A stretch of 64,000 nucleotides of DNA from positions 135,680,756 to 135,744,755 of the forward strand of contig NC_134366.1 in assembly GCF_035582795.1 (NCBI RefSeq), given 5' to 3'. This stretch comes from Mycteria americana. Taxonomy: Eukaryota; Chordata; Aves; Ciconiiformes; Ciconiidae. The notes beneath the pieces are model-generated. The model did not search any database. It was not told the origin of the DNA and worked only from the letters and a program-made list of their open reading frames with translations. Position numbers and translations under genes: made by a program. Within the stretch, counting starts at the first letter, position 1. Every line of letters begins with the position of its first letter. This document shows positions 23,422 through 34,322 of this stretch, piece by piece.

Positions 23422-25685
23422 TATACAACTCTGGAGTCACCCATTACGTTTTCAGTAGCATACACTTCCCAGGAAGGCACATGGAACAGAAATATTACCC
23501 ATAGCTTCATTTTATGCCGTGCTGAGAGAGGAGAAGAGAAAAGGAAGAGAGGCATGTGTTTTAAACCCATTAAGACATTTTGTGCTGTACCAAGCGAAAA
23601 TTGTTCTCTAATGATACAATATAACATATCCTAAATTGGATTATAATATACAGCCTCCTTTGCAGTATATAGTTAACTATAAGTTGCCTTTCTGGAAGGC
23701 ACTGCGTGATTTCACTGTGGTGACATAGTTTAGAATAAAATAAATCATCCAAGTTGGGGAGAGTTTTTTCATGCAGTCCTGTGTCTTCTGAAAGAATAGC
23801 TTTGATGCATGTTTTTGCCGTGCACTCCATCATAGGAGTGTAAATAACAGTTCCTTCACCTCTGTCTTTTCCCCCCACACTCCCACCTTGTTGTTTTCTT
23901 GAAGCGTCTCATGGGTCAGATGTGAATCTCATAGCTGAAGCCTATTCAACCTCTTCATTAACATCCCTGTTCCGTGCCATTTACCTTTCTTCTGCACATT
24001 TTGTTTAGTTCTTTTGCTTTTGTACTAAATAACAATTCTGTAATTAAGAAAACTGGCAGCTCGTAGCCCCATTTTTTCTGGTTTTCTTGCTCCTTTTTAG
24101 AAAACTTAATTGCTGCCTTTTTAACTTCCAGGTTAGAGCAGCAGGGCACAGGAGTGCAGTTCATCAAAGCCATTGTACTGATGCTGATGCATAAGTTGCC
24201 TGGCATGGGATACCACAGAGTAACAAAGGTTCATTATTTCATTTGTATTTGACACATGACCTTGAAAAATGTAAATGTTATATCTATGGCAATTTGAGAG
24301 TTCGCCCTGTCATTTAATATGCACAGTCCCCTTTCTCCTCCTCTTTTTCTTTTTCTTTTTACTGTAAATTTTCTATCCCCAAGGAAAGAAAAAACAGACA
24401 CAAGTTATCTGAATTTAATTACAACTGAAAGATGATACCCCAAAATCTTATGTTATGAAAATCTTGTAAGCCAAGAGAACAGGTCTGAGGGAAAAGCACT
24501 CAAGTTCTGTTAGGAACAAAAACCTCACAGTGAACTAGAATTTTAAAAAATGCCTGAGGATGTCGAACACCTTAATTCTTGGCTGTCCACCTGCAGACCT
24601 CAAAGGGCCTGATCCAGAGTTATTGCGGATTTCCTTCACTCTGTACACAGATCCCTTGCAGATGTCTGTCTGGGAAGCACTGAAATTGTGGTACCCAAAA
24701 TAATTAGTCACTTTTGAAATTTTTGGCCTTAGGCAAATGCTTCAAAAACAACTCTCCTGTCTCCATCAATATTTGCTGAGCGGATCTGTGTTCAGAAGTG
24801 TGTTAGTGGGAAGCGAACATGGTGTGTGGCTTTGCATGGGTATTTGAATTAAAATGTTTGGTGGCCTTTTGAAGCTCTTTAGGAGTCAGTCTATGAGAAA
24901 GCATTTATAGTGATAACAGCTACCAGGCAATAGGAGAAATAAACAGATTGTGAGCCACCCATTGGCTGCAGGATGCTTCCATGAACCATTTGCAAATTAA
25001 TGTTTATTGACAAGTAAATCTGCAAAACTTTGAGTCTTCCAGTGAGTTATTTTCAAACAAAAGCAGCAGCTAAATATGTCCAACTATTTGGAAGAAATTT
25101 AACCCTGTTAGTTGCTTAGTTGAGCATAAATTTCAAGTATGAGAATATATGACTGGCTTACACTGGTTTCATTCTGAATTTGCTGTCTTGCTGAGGATCT
25201 GTCAGGAAAGCATAATGTTTTTGCTAAGTGCATCTGAAAGATAGGTAAGTCAGCTTATTCAAAAAACTGTGGGAAGGAGAGTTGTAGCTGAAAAATCAGT
25301 TTGTATATTCAACATGATGAGTCATAAAATACCTTTAAATGTCATAAAATACAAAATATTTTCAAAAAAGCATACAGTGTGTGAACCCAGAGTTGTTTCC
25401 TTTTCCAACCAGAAGACTGAGCAATGAGAGATAGAAAAGATAAAGAATAATTGACAGGTTGTTTTGACTGAGGGTTATCCATGTTGTGAAGTGGGCACTG
25501 GAAGGAAAAGCAGCAACACTTTATTCCCCACTCCTTGTAGTATTTGAACTCTGCCACAAAGGAGCCGTAGCCCTGGCTGTGTACCTTACTGATTTACTTT
25601 CACCACGCTCCCCTGTCACCTGTGAATCTCCTTTTCCGGGCTAAATCAGACGTGATGTCACACCACTTAATGCATACATTCCTGG
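23422..25685. other. No gene recognised
   Basis: AT-rich sequence with short unconvincing ORFs only. Confidence 0.5.
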
Positions 25686-25690
25686 GCGTT
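25686..25690. repeat. Target-site duplication, left copy
   Basis: GCGTT, identical to 26259-26263 on the other side of the solo LTR. Confidence 0.85.
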
Positions 25691-26258
25691 TGTCGTGGTT
25701 TAGCCCCAGCCGGCAACTAAGCACCACACAGCCGCTCGCTCACTCCCCCTCGGTGGGATGGGGGAGAGAATCGGAAGAGCAAAAGTAAGAAAACTTGAGG
25801 GTTGAGATAAAAACAGTTTAATAAGGAAAGCAAAAGCCGCGCACACAAGCAAAGCAAAACAAGGAATTCATTCGCTACTTCCCATGGGCAGGCAGGTGTT
25901 CAGCCATCTCCAGGAAAGCAGGGCTCCATCAAGCGTAACTAACGGTTACTTGGGAAGACAAACGCCATCACTCCAAATGTCCCCCCTTCCTTCTTCTTCC
26001 CCAGCTTTATATACTGAGCATGACGTCATGTGGTATGGAATAGCCCTTTGGTCAGTTTGGATCAACTGTCCTGGCTGTGTCCCCTCCCAGCTTCTTCTGC
26101 ACCTGGCAGAGCACGGGAAGCTGAAAAGTCCTTGACTAGTACAGCAGCAACTAAAACATCTCTGTATTATCAACACTGTCTTCAGCACAAATCCAAAACA
26201 TAGCCCCATACCAGCCGCTACGAAGAAAATTAACTCTGTCTCAGCTGAAACCAGGACA
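25691..26258 (-). mobile_element. Solo ERVK-like LTR
   Basis: A 568-bp LTR begins TGTCGTGGTTTAGCCCC and ends CAGGACA on plus. A perfect 5-bp direct duplication GCGTT flanks it (25686-25690 and 26259-26263), showing that it is a complete insertion from which the provirus body was lost by LTR-LTR recombination. Minus-strand orientation follows from a TATA box (GTATATAAAGC read on minus, about 26005-26015) and an ATTAAA signal at 25817-25822. It matches the LTR at 11466-12059 closely; both lack the longer central segment seen in some other bird copies of this family. Confidence 0.9.
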
Positions 26259-26263
26259 GCGTT
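26259..26263. repeat. Target-site duplication, right copy
   Basis: GCGTT, identical to 25686-25690. Confidence 0.85.
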
Positions 26264-27470
26264 TCTCTTTTTTACAGCTATTTAACACCTTAAGACCCTA
26301 ACTGTTGATTCTGCATTATATTCATCCTTGGAAAATACTTTGGTTCATTTCAACAGATGTCCATAAAGGACTTGATGAAGAGAACATGCCAGATTAGGGA
26401 TAAATTTGAAAGGATGGTAGCCAAGAGTAAAGTAATTATTGTTGAGTGAATCCAAGCAATGTAGACATCTTACGTATGACCTTGTCATAAGGAACTAAAT
26501 GGAACAGGGCTAAGAAAGTGTGTGTGTGTGTGATTGATTGATTTAATCCTGCCGAACTCTTAATTTTTGAATGGAGTCTGAGAGGTTAGCGACCAATCCT
26601 TTAATTTCATTAGCCAGGCACTTTGAACACTGGATAAAGCCAGTTTATTTACTGCTTACATCTAAAACAATTTTATCTTCAGATACCTGGATATTTTCCT
26701 CTGTGATAGCAATGCATTTTTCATTATGACTTGCTATTTCATGATGGTCATTACTTCTCTGCCTAAGCTTGGGCTGCAGTGAAATTTAAATGTACAGCCC
26801 ATAGGCTGGTTTCATCTGAAGCTTGACCTCGTGACATTTTCACTGCGTGGTGAGGGAATTCGCAAACTAAGGTTGTTTATATCTGAAGGGATAGCTAATG
26901 CCATTTGTTACTGGGTTTTTGTTGTTTTGTTGGGGTTTTTTTTTGCCCAAAAGCCCTAAACATTTGCAATAGTGTGGAATTAAATGTATATCACTTGCAC
27001 TTATTATTTGTAATGCAGGAATGACCAGAAGTCATATGTTGCTTTTTGTTGTTGTTGCTGTAGAAACGTCTACATGAGCATGGGAAATATCCTGAAGACA
27101 TTATTAAGATCCAGTCAGAAAATGGTGTTTTGTTGTCTGGGAAATTCTGTTTCATCAGGAAAAAACGATTTTGGTCAGCAGGCTTTCATTTCTGTAATAA
27201 GAGCTAACATCTCATGGAGAAAAAAAGGAATTTTTCACACACAAAAATAGTCAAAACTTAACAATTTTACTGATCCCGTAAAATTTTTATTCAGTGGTTC
27301 TCAGGTTTGTGAGGATGCTTTACAAACTGTGATCTCCCTATAAAATAATATGCATGTCTTTTCATGTCTTTTTCTCTATGTTCTCTCTCTTTCTTTTTCT
27401 TTTCTTTTGGTTTTTTTTTTTTTTTTTGGTAGGGATTCCTTAATTTTCTGTTTCAGATTGCCTTTATTTC
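26264..27470. other. No gene recognised; simple repeats
   Basis: Contains a (GT)7 tract running into (GATT)3 at 26518-26544 and poly(T) tracts near 26936-26944 and 27410-27428. No gene is visible. Confidence 0.5.
26518..26544. repeat. (GT)n(GATT)n microsatellite
   Basis: About seven GT units followed by three GATT units. Confidence 0.85.
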
Positions 27471-27515
27471 ACTCTGTATCCACTTCCTACAAGGATTAGG
27501 AGGTGGATACAGAGT
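27471..27515. repeat. Hairpin, 19-bp stem
   Basis: Arms 27471-27489 and 27497-27515 pair over 19 bases with a single imperfect position, around a 7-base loop (CAAGGAT). The left arm is ACTCTGTATCCACTTCCTA. A second hairpin follows directly. Confidence 0.9.
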
Positions 27516-27516
27516 A

Positions 27517-27542
27517 TAATAATCCTCCTACAAGGATTATTA
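27517..27542. repeat. Hairpin, perfect 10-bp stem
   Basis: TAATAATCCT (27517-27526) pairs perfectly with AGGATTATTA (27533-27542) around a 6-base loop. The words CCTACAAGGATTA occur once in each hairpin, so the second looks like a partial duplicate of the first. Confidence 0.9.
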
Positions 27543-30500
27543 CAGCAACTGGCTCTATGTCAGTGACTCACAGATCTGTGTCTGTTCTCCATGCCTTGGT
27601 CATCCCTGTCTTCTTAGTGTCTTGCCAATGTGGTTGCTCCTCATAACCCTCACACAGGTACCTTCCTTCCTACTCTTGTCACTGCGGAAAATATCAAAGT
27701 CCTTCCCATTCTGCAGGCCTGGTTTTGAGCTGGCCCTGTCTATGGATTCATCTAGTCCAACCTTATAGCTGCTTTGTAAAGATTTCTTCTGCAGAACATC
27801 TTCAAGCTACATCCTTCCTTGTCCATCACAAATGGCACAGATCATACTCTCGTCCAGACCCTTACATAATAACTACTGCAAAATCTTTTCGCCTCAGTAC
27901 TGGCAGCTGCCAGCTTGGCCCTCCCATGTCCTTTTAGAATCCTGCTGCACAGGTAATTTTCCTGTCACACCAATTTGCCCTTCCCACCACTCTCTCTCCA
28001 CCGTCCATGGATGATTTATTTTTCACACTATTAGCTTTTTCTTTCACTTTCACACTCTCTCATTCACTACCAGCATGGTTTAGGAAGAGTGAGGCCTTAA
28101 ACACCCATGAAGTGATGTCTGGGTGACACCTATGGCTTTGGTCTTGAGGTCCTTTTTAGCCTTTTTGCATGCTTTCATAATACTGAGATGTAAAATTCAC
28201 CTCCGGTCTTTCCATGGTGTATCCATCATTTATACAGCTCATGTTCATGTGTCATTTTGGTTTTTGCCATGTTGTCCCTTGCCTTGGAGGGAACTCTGAC
28301 TTCTGGAAACCTTCCTCTTCCACTTTTAACCCACTCCGACATATGAGGCATGAAACCCAACCACTGCCCACAAGAAGCAATGCCACCGAGACCATCCCCT
28401 ACCACACCATGCTGCCTCCACTCACCTGCATCGTCAGCAGCCTGCCCACAGCCTCTGCTGCTGCACATAGGCTGGGAGGCTTTCAAGGAGAGACATTTTG
28501 CCCTGTGTTACCAAAGCCCCATGGGGACCTCCTCTGTGATTTGGAGTCCTAGATGCTGCTGTAAAACAAGCAATGAGTGCTAAGGAGCTGCCCCCACTAT
28601 GGTGGCATGTTAAGGATGGATTGTCACCCTTTACACATTACCCTTCGGCAAAGTATGTGAATTTCTGCTCGCCTGGCTCTGCTTGACCGGCTACTGGTGC
28701 CTCTATGTTTGGAGTTGCCCCATTGAAGATAATTTTCTCTCTTCACACATGAAGGTAGCACAAACCCTGTGTAACTTGTGCAGGCTTCAAAGAAGAGCAA
28801 AGAAGAATACCTCAAGTCCCTTTCTCAATAGGGGGAACCCCACACACATACCTTTGCAGATAAGTGGTATGTTTTCTGAAAATTCAGCTAAAAAAAGGAA
28901 AAAAAAGACCTGGATCGAAATGGAGACCCCACTGTTTCTGGAACAGCTTTGCTGTGGTTAAACACATAAAGCACAGTGAGCTGGCAAGCTGATTTCCATG
29001 GGGCATGTGGAGACAGCACATGACATGTTCATTCTCACCCAACAACAACCCCGAGCTGAAATGTGCTATAAAAAAAGAGCCTGGGGCAGCCTTCATGCCC
29101 AAGGACCCTTCAATTGCAGAGGGAACACTTCAATTCTCTTTCTTGGTAGATTTTGTGCTCCTCTATCAGAGAGCAGAGTGGAGCAGGTATTATATGAAGA
29201 TGAGGTTATTGATTGTGCCTGTCTGGAGTGGGGGAATGAAGCCCTGAAACTCCCGTGTGGCCCGTGGGAAGCAGCACGTAGGTGCTGGAAGGCTCCGTAG
29301 GGAGCACAGCCCTCTTACGCTGCCTCCATGGAATGAGCAATGACTGTACATTTTAAATGCTGTTTTTCAGGGCCTTGGATTATGATTTATTATATTTACA
29401 TGTGAGACAAAGTAAAAAACAATACAGAAAAGCTAAGGAGGCGGGGAGGGCTGTTGTCTGCTAAGAGTGTTTTCATAAAAGCTACCCCCATTCTTGATTA
29501 TAGACTGAAATAATCCTCGTAGCCACAGCATTATGGATGGTTTTAGGCTCAGGTCATAGAGCATGTGTAGTAGCCTGGGGCCTGAATCTGCCCATGTGCT
29601 CCTCAGTACGGAGGGTTGTTATCTTGCCCCACAGGTACAGCTGATATTAAAACAGGTATGACTGTTAAAAACAAGCCCCCCCACCTCTTCGCCCCGTCCC
29701 CAAACCCCCAAACCCACAACTGTGTTAGGCTGCGGTTATTCGAAGACCTGTACCAGCACAGCAAAGGGCTGGAAAACTCTGGCAGTAATGATGGCATCAA
29801 TGACTAGCTGGGGACAGAAGTTATAAATGTCCTACAGCACATCTGTCACAACAGAGAAAGTTTCTAGTCTGTCTGGTTTCCAGCTTCACAGTCTCTCCCC
29901 ACTTCAGCTGTTTGTTCCTCCCCTCAGTCCCTTGTTGGGTACCGAAAGAGGACTGTGCCATCAGCTGCCTGCTTGTTTTGAACTCTAGTGGCAGGTCCCT
30001 CCTGCCAAAGCGCTGTGCAAAATTACTCGCCTCCTGAGAATCTACTTGCTATAAATTACATTACATCCTCAAAGTAATCTAAATTATTTTAGAGATGCCC
30101 AGTATAGTTCTGGACTTTAAAGCCATGGCAGCAGTTTGAGAGATGAGTAATTTCCTTTCTCCTTGGAGTACACATTCAGCTCTGTGCCTTTTAACATGTA
30201 TCTATACTCCTAAACTGACCAGGTCCAGCCTGACTTCTGAGACCAGTCTAATTTAATTCCCATATTATTTACATGCAAGTTGTATGTTTAGGGTAAGCTG
30301 CGGTGCTCTCCACAGTGGGATACTCCAGCACTGTCAGCACCTCATTGTGCATCTTAATTCTCATTTATGCAATCTGGAGTGATAATACGGGGTGCATTAC
30401 TGCATAAAACACCAGTTGATATATATCCGGAGCTTGGACCTCCCCCAGATCAGTGTAAATACCTTGAACATGATCTGACTGCACTGTAACAGGGGCTGGA

Positions 30501-32814
30501 ATAGGCTGGAAACTACACAGGTCATGAAAGTCAGCACTCGTAAATCCCCTGAGGGACCTGCTCTGAGCTCAGGCTGTGGGTGCATCCTTAGAGTGTGAGA
30601 CAAAAATTAAGCTCACTTAACAGTTTTGAATTCCATCACGATCCTTCTTTGTGGAAAAGACACAATGTATCTGTTTCATTACATGAGTTGAATTTGTAAT
30701 TTGTAATCCTACACTTTCTTCTGCTTTTCTTGAATTGTAGAGGCATATAATGCAGTGATTTCAAATGACAGATCTAATAAATGTACAGTTTGTAGGAATC
30801 ATATCTATTTATTTCTTTATTTAGGCAGTTTAGAGTAACTTAAATTAGTGTGTACTTCTTTTCTCCTCTCTTGACGGGTAGGAAGATGACAAGAGCTTGT
30901 GTTCAGGCTATTCATACTAGAACACTTTTGTATCTGTCATATTTTTCTTCTCTCTCATGGAAAAATGGGTAACATGAAGAAATGCCAGTGATCCATTATT
31001 TGTTTTTTAATAGTAAATCCAGTCCAGTGCTTGTAGATGGAAATTTTACATGAATAACTGTCCAGTCAAGCAGTAATTTGTCACTGAGCTGAAATGATGC
31101 AGAGCTTTCTTGGACTCTGTGGTCAGTTTTTGATCTGGGGAGCTCTTGGGCGTGCATTCATGATGATCCAGAACATCATTTCATGTCATTTCTACATAGA
31201 TTTACAATTTTAAATATTATTTTGATATTAGTGTTTACGTTCTTGCTTTCCCCTACCACCATGTTTATAGAAATGATTTATGGTGGTAGTATTTAAGGTG
31301 TATTCTCCTGGCTCCTGTTGGCCTTGCAAAAAGCAGCAAGAGTTTTATGGCAAATTTTCAGACTCCTGCCTGAGAAAACTCTGTGTAACTGGAGTTATCC
31401 TCTGTCTATATTCCTTGCTTCTTTCCAGTCTATGAAAAAGTAACATTTGAAAGCCAGTGCAGCTATCTGTGATTCATAAACTTGCTAAAATGTTTAGTTC
31501 ATCTTGAAGTATCCTATGCTATGACATAAAAAAGAAAATCTCAGGCTAGTGCACTGGCATGCGATGTGTCTGCTTACCCTGGCTGTTCCATGTGCTGGAG
31601 CTTTTCTGGGTGAAGCTGGCTGTGACGGTTCTTCATTAAGGCAAAATGTCAGGCAGAGTCTCCCCACCCTCCTCCCTTCTGAATTTGATAACAGTTTCTT
31701 TTTTTCCTCTTTTGTTTGTCTGTTTAGGTGATAATCATAGGAAACCATGTGATAGCCTATGACACCACAGCTGTTTGCAATTCCACTTTTCGTATTTATG
31801 CAGTCCCCTGAGACTCTGGTGAGGGAGTATTTTGCAGCCAAAAAGAATTTCCTCATGTGCATTTGGTTTGCAAACCATTTTTTTATATCCTTTCACAAGC
31901 TCTTTATTCTTGGAGTCAAGCCAAAAGTCTCCATTTCTGTTTGAACATAAGTGACATGCTCTTTCATTAGCACCTATGGTGTCTAAGGCACTGGTCTTCA
32001 GCTGGTTTACCTCACTGCTAAAACATATTTACATATCACAAACTTGAATCAAATATAATTTCTCAGATTGGTTTCTTTTAAGAAAAGAGTAGTTGAAGAG
32101 AAGAAAACAACTGATGAGAGGTAGAAAGTGTTACAAGAAGTGAAATGCAAATTTCAGGTAACTTTGGAAGAGAAATGCTGACCCAGTCCATGTCCTGCTT
32201 ATAAGTTGCTGTTGGGTTTGGTTTGGTTTTGGTTTGTTTCATTTTGTCAGGGGTTTTTTTAAGGATGAGCTGTGATGGAAATATATGCCCTTCCATTCTG
32301 CCCTCACTTGAATCTTTCCTGTCTAGGTTAAAAAACAATTCCTAGAGCTTAGAATCACAAAATGCCTTTTCCTCCCAAATCCCTCAGAAGTGCAATAAGC
32401 ACACCCCTTCAGTTCACAGTGGCTATTTTCTGGGCCTAATGACTTTTGTAGCACAGGTACAGAGATGTAGCTGAGCCTATAAAATGATTCTAGCTGACTG
32501 AGAAAAAAAATAGTAGTCTGTAGTCTTCATGATTTTTTCTTTTTTTTGCAAATGGTAGTATTTCTAACGTAATCTGCTCTGACTCATACATGCATTTTGA
32601 CTGAGGAATGGAGATATGCAACTACTTTTAATATTCTGTAGAAAATAAGGGCCTTGGCCAGTTACTATGCATGAAAGCATCAGCTAAGTACCTGCAACAG
32701 GTCTATAGCTCTTCTCTGGCACTGTGGACTCTACTGCTGAAGAGCAGAAACAGAGGACATTAGGAGTTACCTGCCCTTGGATGAAGAAAGTAACTCAATT
32801 CACTTGTTAGGAAT
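27543..32814. other. No gene recognised
   Basis: Five kilobases without a supportable gene. The moderately GC-rich part at 28330-28560 is open in several frames (up to 112 codons) but none resembles a known protein. Confidence 0.5.
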
Positions 32815-34322
32815 GAAATTAGGATGACAGTTCAGGAGCTGATGTAGTTGCCAAGCCACTCTCCATGATATTTGAAATAGTCATGGCAATCAGGTGAAGT
32901 CCCTGGTGACTGGAAAAAGGGAAACATTGCACTCATTTTTAAAAAGGGTAGAAAGGAGGACCCTGGGAACTACCAACCTGTCAGCCTCACCTCTGTGCCT
33001 GGAAAGATCATGGAACAGATGCTAGAAGCTATGCTAAGGCACATGGAGGACAGGGAGGTGATTTGAGACAGCCATCATGGCTTCACCAAGGGCAAGTCCT
33101 GTCTGACCAATCTAATGGCCTTCTATGATGGAGTTACTATATCGGTGGATAAGGGAAGAACTGTCATCTATCTGGACTTCTGTAAGGCCTTTGACACGGT
33201 CCCCCACAACATCCTTCTCTCTAAATTAGAAAGATACGGATTTGATGGGTGGACTGTTTGGTGGATGAGGAATTGGTTGGATGGTCGCATCCAGAGGGTA
33301 GTGGTCAATGGCTCAATGTCCAGATGGATTGGTGACAAGTGGTGTCCCTCAGGGGTCTGTACTGGGACCACTACTGTTTAATATCTTCATCAATGACATA
33401 GTGGGATCGAGTGCACCTTCAGCAAGTTTGCAGATGACACCAAGCTGAGTGGTGCGGTTGATATGCCTGAGGGACAGGATGCCATCCAGAGGGACCTGGA
33501 CAAGCTGGAGAAGTGGGCCCATGTGAACCTCATGAGGTTCAACAAGGTCAAGTGCAAGGTCCTGCACCTGAGTCAGGGCAATCCCTGGAATCAATACAGG
33601 CTGGGGGATCAAGGGATTGAGAACAGCCCTGTGGAGAAGGACTTGGGGTACGGGTGGATGGAAAGCTGAACATGAGCCGGCAATGTGCACTCGCAGCCCA
33701 GAAGGCCAACCGTATCCTGGGCTGCATCAAAAGAAGCGTGGCCAGCAGGTCGAGAAAAGTGATTCTCCCCCTCTACTCCACTCTGGTGAGACGTCACCTG
33801 GAGTACTGCATCCAGCCCTGGAGTCCTCAGCGCAGGAAAGACATGGACCTGTTGGAGCAGGTCCAGAGGAGGGCCATGAAAATGATCAGAGGGATGGAAC
33901 ACCTCTCCTATGAAGAAAGGCTGAGAGAGCTGGGGTTGTTCATCCTGGAGAAGAGAAGGCTCTGGGGAGACCTTATTGCAGCCTTTCATTTAAAAGGGGC
34001 TCATAAGAAAGATGGGGACAAACTTTTTAGTGGGTCCTGTTGCAATAGGACAAGGGCTAATGGATTTAAACTAAAAGAGGGTAGATTGAGACTAGATATA
34101 AGGAAGACATTTTTTACAATGAGAGTGGTGAGGCACTGGAACAGGTTGCCCAGAGAGGTGGTAGATGCTCCATCCCTGGAAACATTCAAGGTCAGGTTGG
34201 ATGGGGCTCTGAGCAACCTGATCTAGTTGAAGATGTCCCTGTCCCTTGCAGGGGGGTTGGACTAGATGACCTTTAAAGGTCCCCTCCAACCCAAACTATT
34301 CTCTGATTCTATGATTCTATGA
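32815..34322 (+). mobile_element. CR1 LINE, 5'-truncated, with 3' end
   Basis: A typical bird CR1 cut off at its 5' side, as usual for target-primed reverse transcription. It begins within ORF2 shortly before the reverse transcriptase and keeps the whole C-terminal part and the 3' UTR. It ends in the family's characteristic short tandem ATTCTATG (34304-34320). No target duplication is evident, which is usual for CR1. The copy is well preserved compared with the one at 1-1865, so it is the younger insertion. Confidence 0.95.
32835..34226 (+). pseudogene. CR1 ORF2 remnant (reverse transcriptase and C-terminus)
   Basis: The product would copy CR1 RNA into DNA at the target site. Visible blocks: GDWKKGNIA (about 32905), [14 protein letters not shown] (33166-33209; the Asp of motif A is intact) and [12 protein letters not shown] codons (about 33340-33365). 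The catalytic loop FADDTKLS lies at 33427-33450. A C-terminal segment stays open for 190 codons (33654-34226) with [20 protein letters not shown] and RDWNRLP-like blocks. At least one in-frame stop (near 33064, in V-I-stop-D) and frameshifts near 33320, 33400 and 33650 break the frame. The endonuclease is absent, so the copy cannot move on its own. Confidence 0.9.

Noticed and set aside
33654..34226. 190-codon ORF as a host gene
   Set aside because: It is the C-terminal part of CR1 ORF2, continuous with CR1 reverse-transcriptase blocks upstream.
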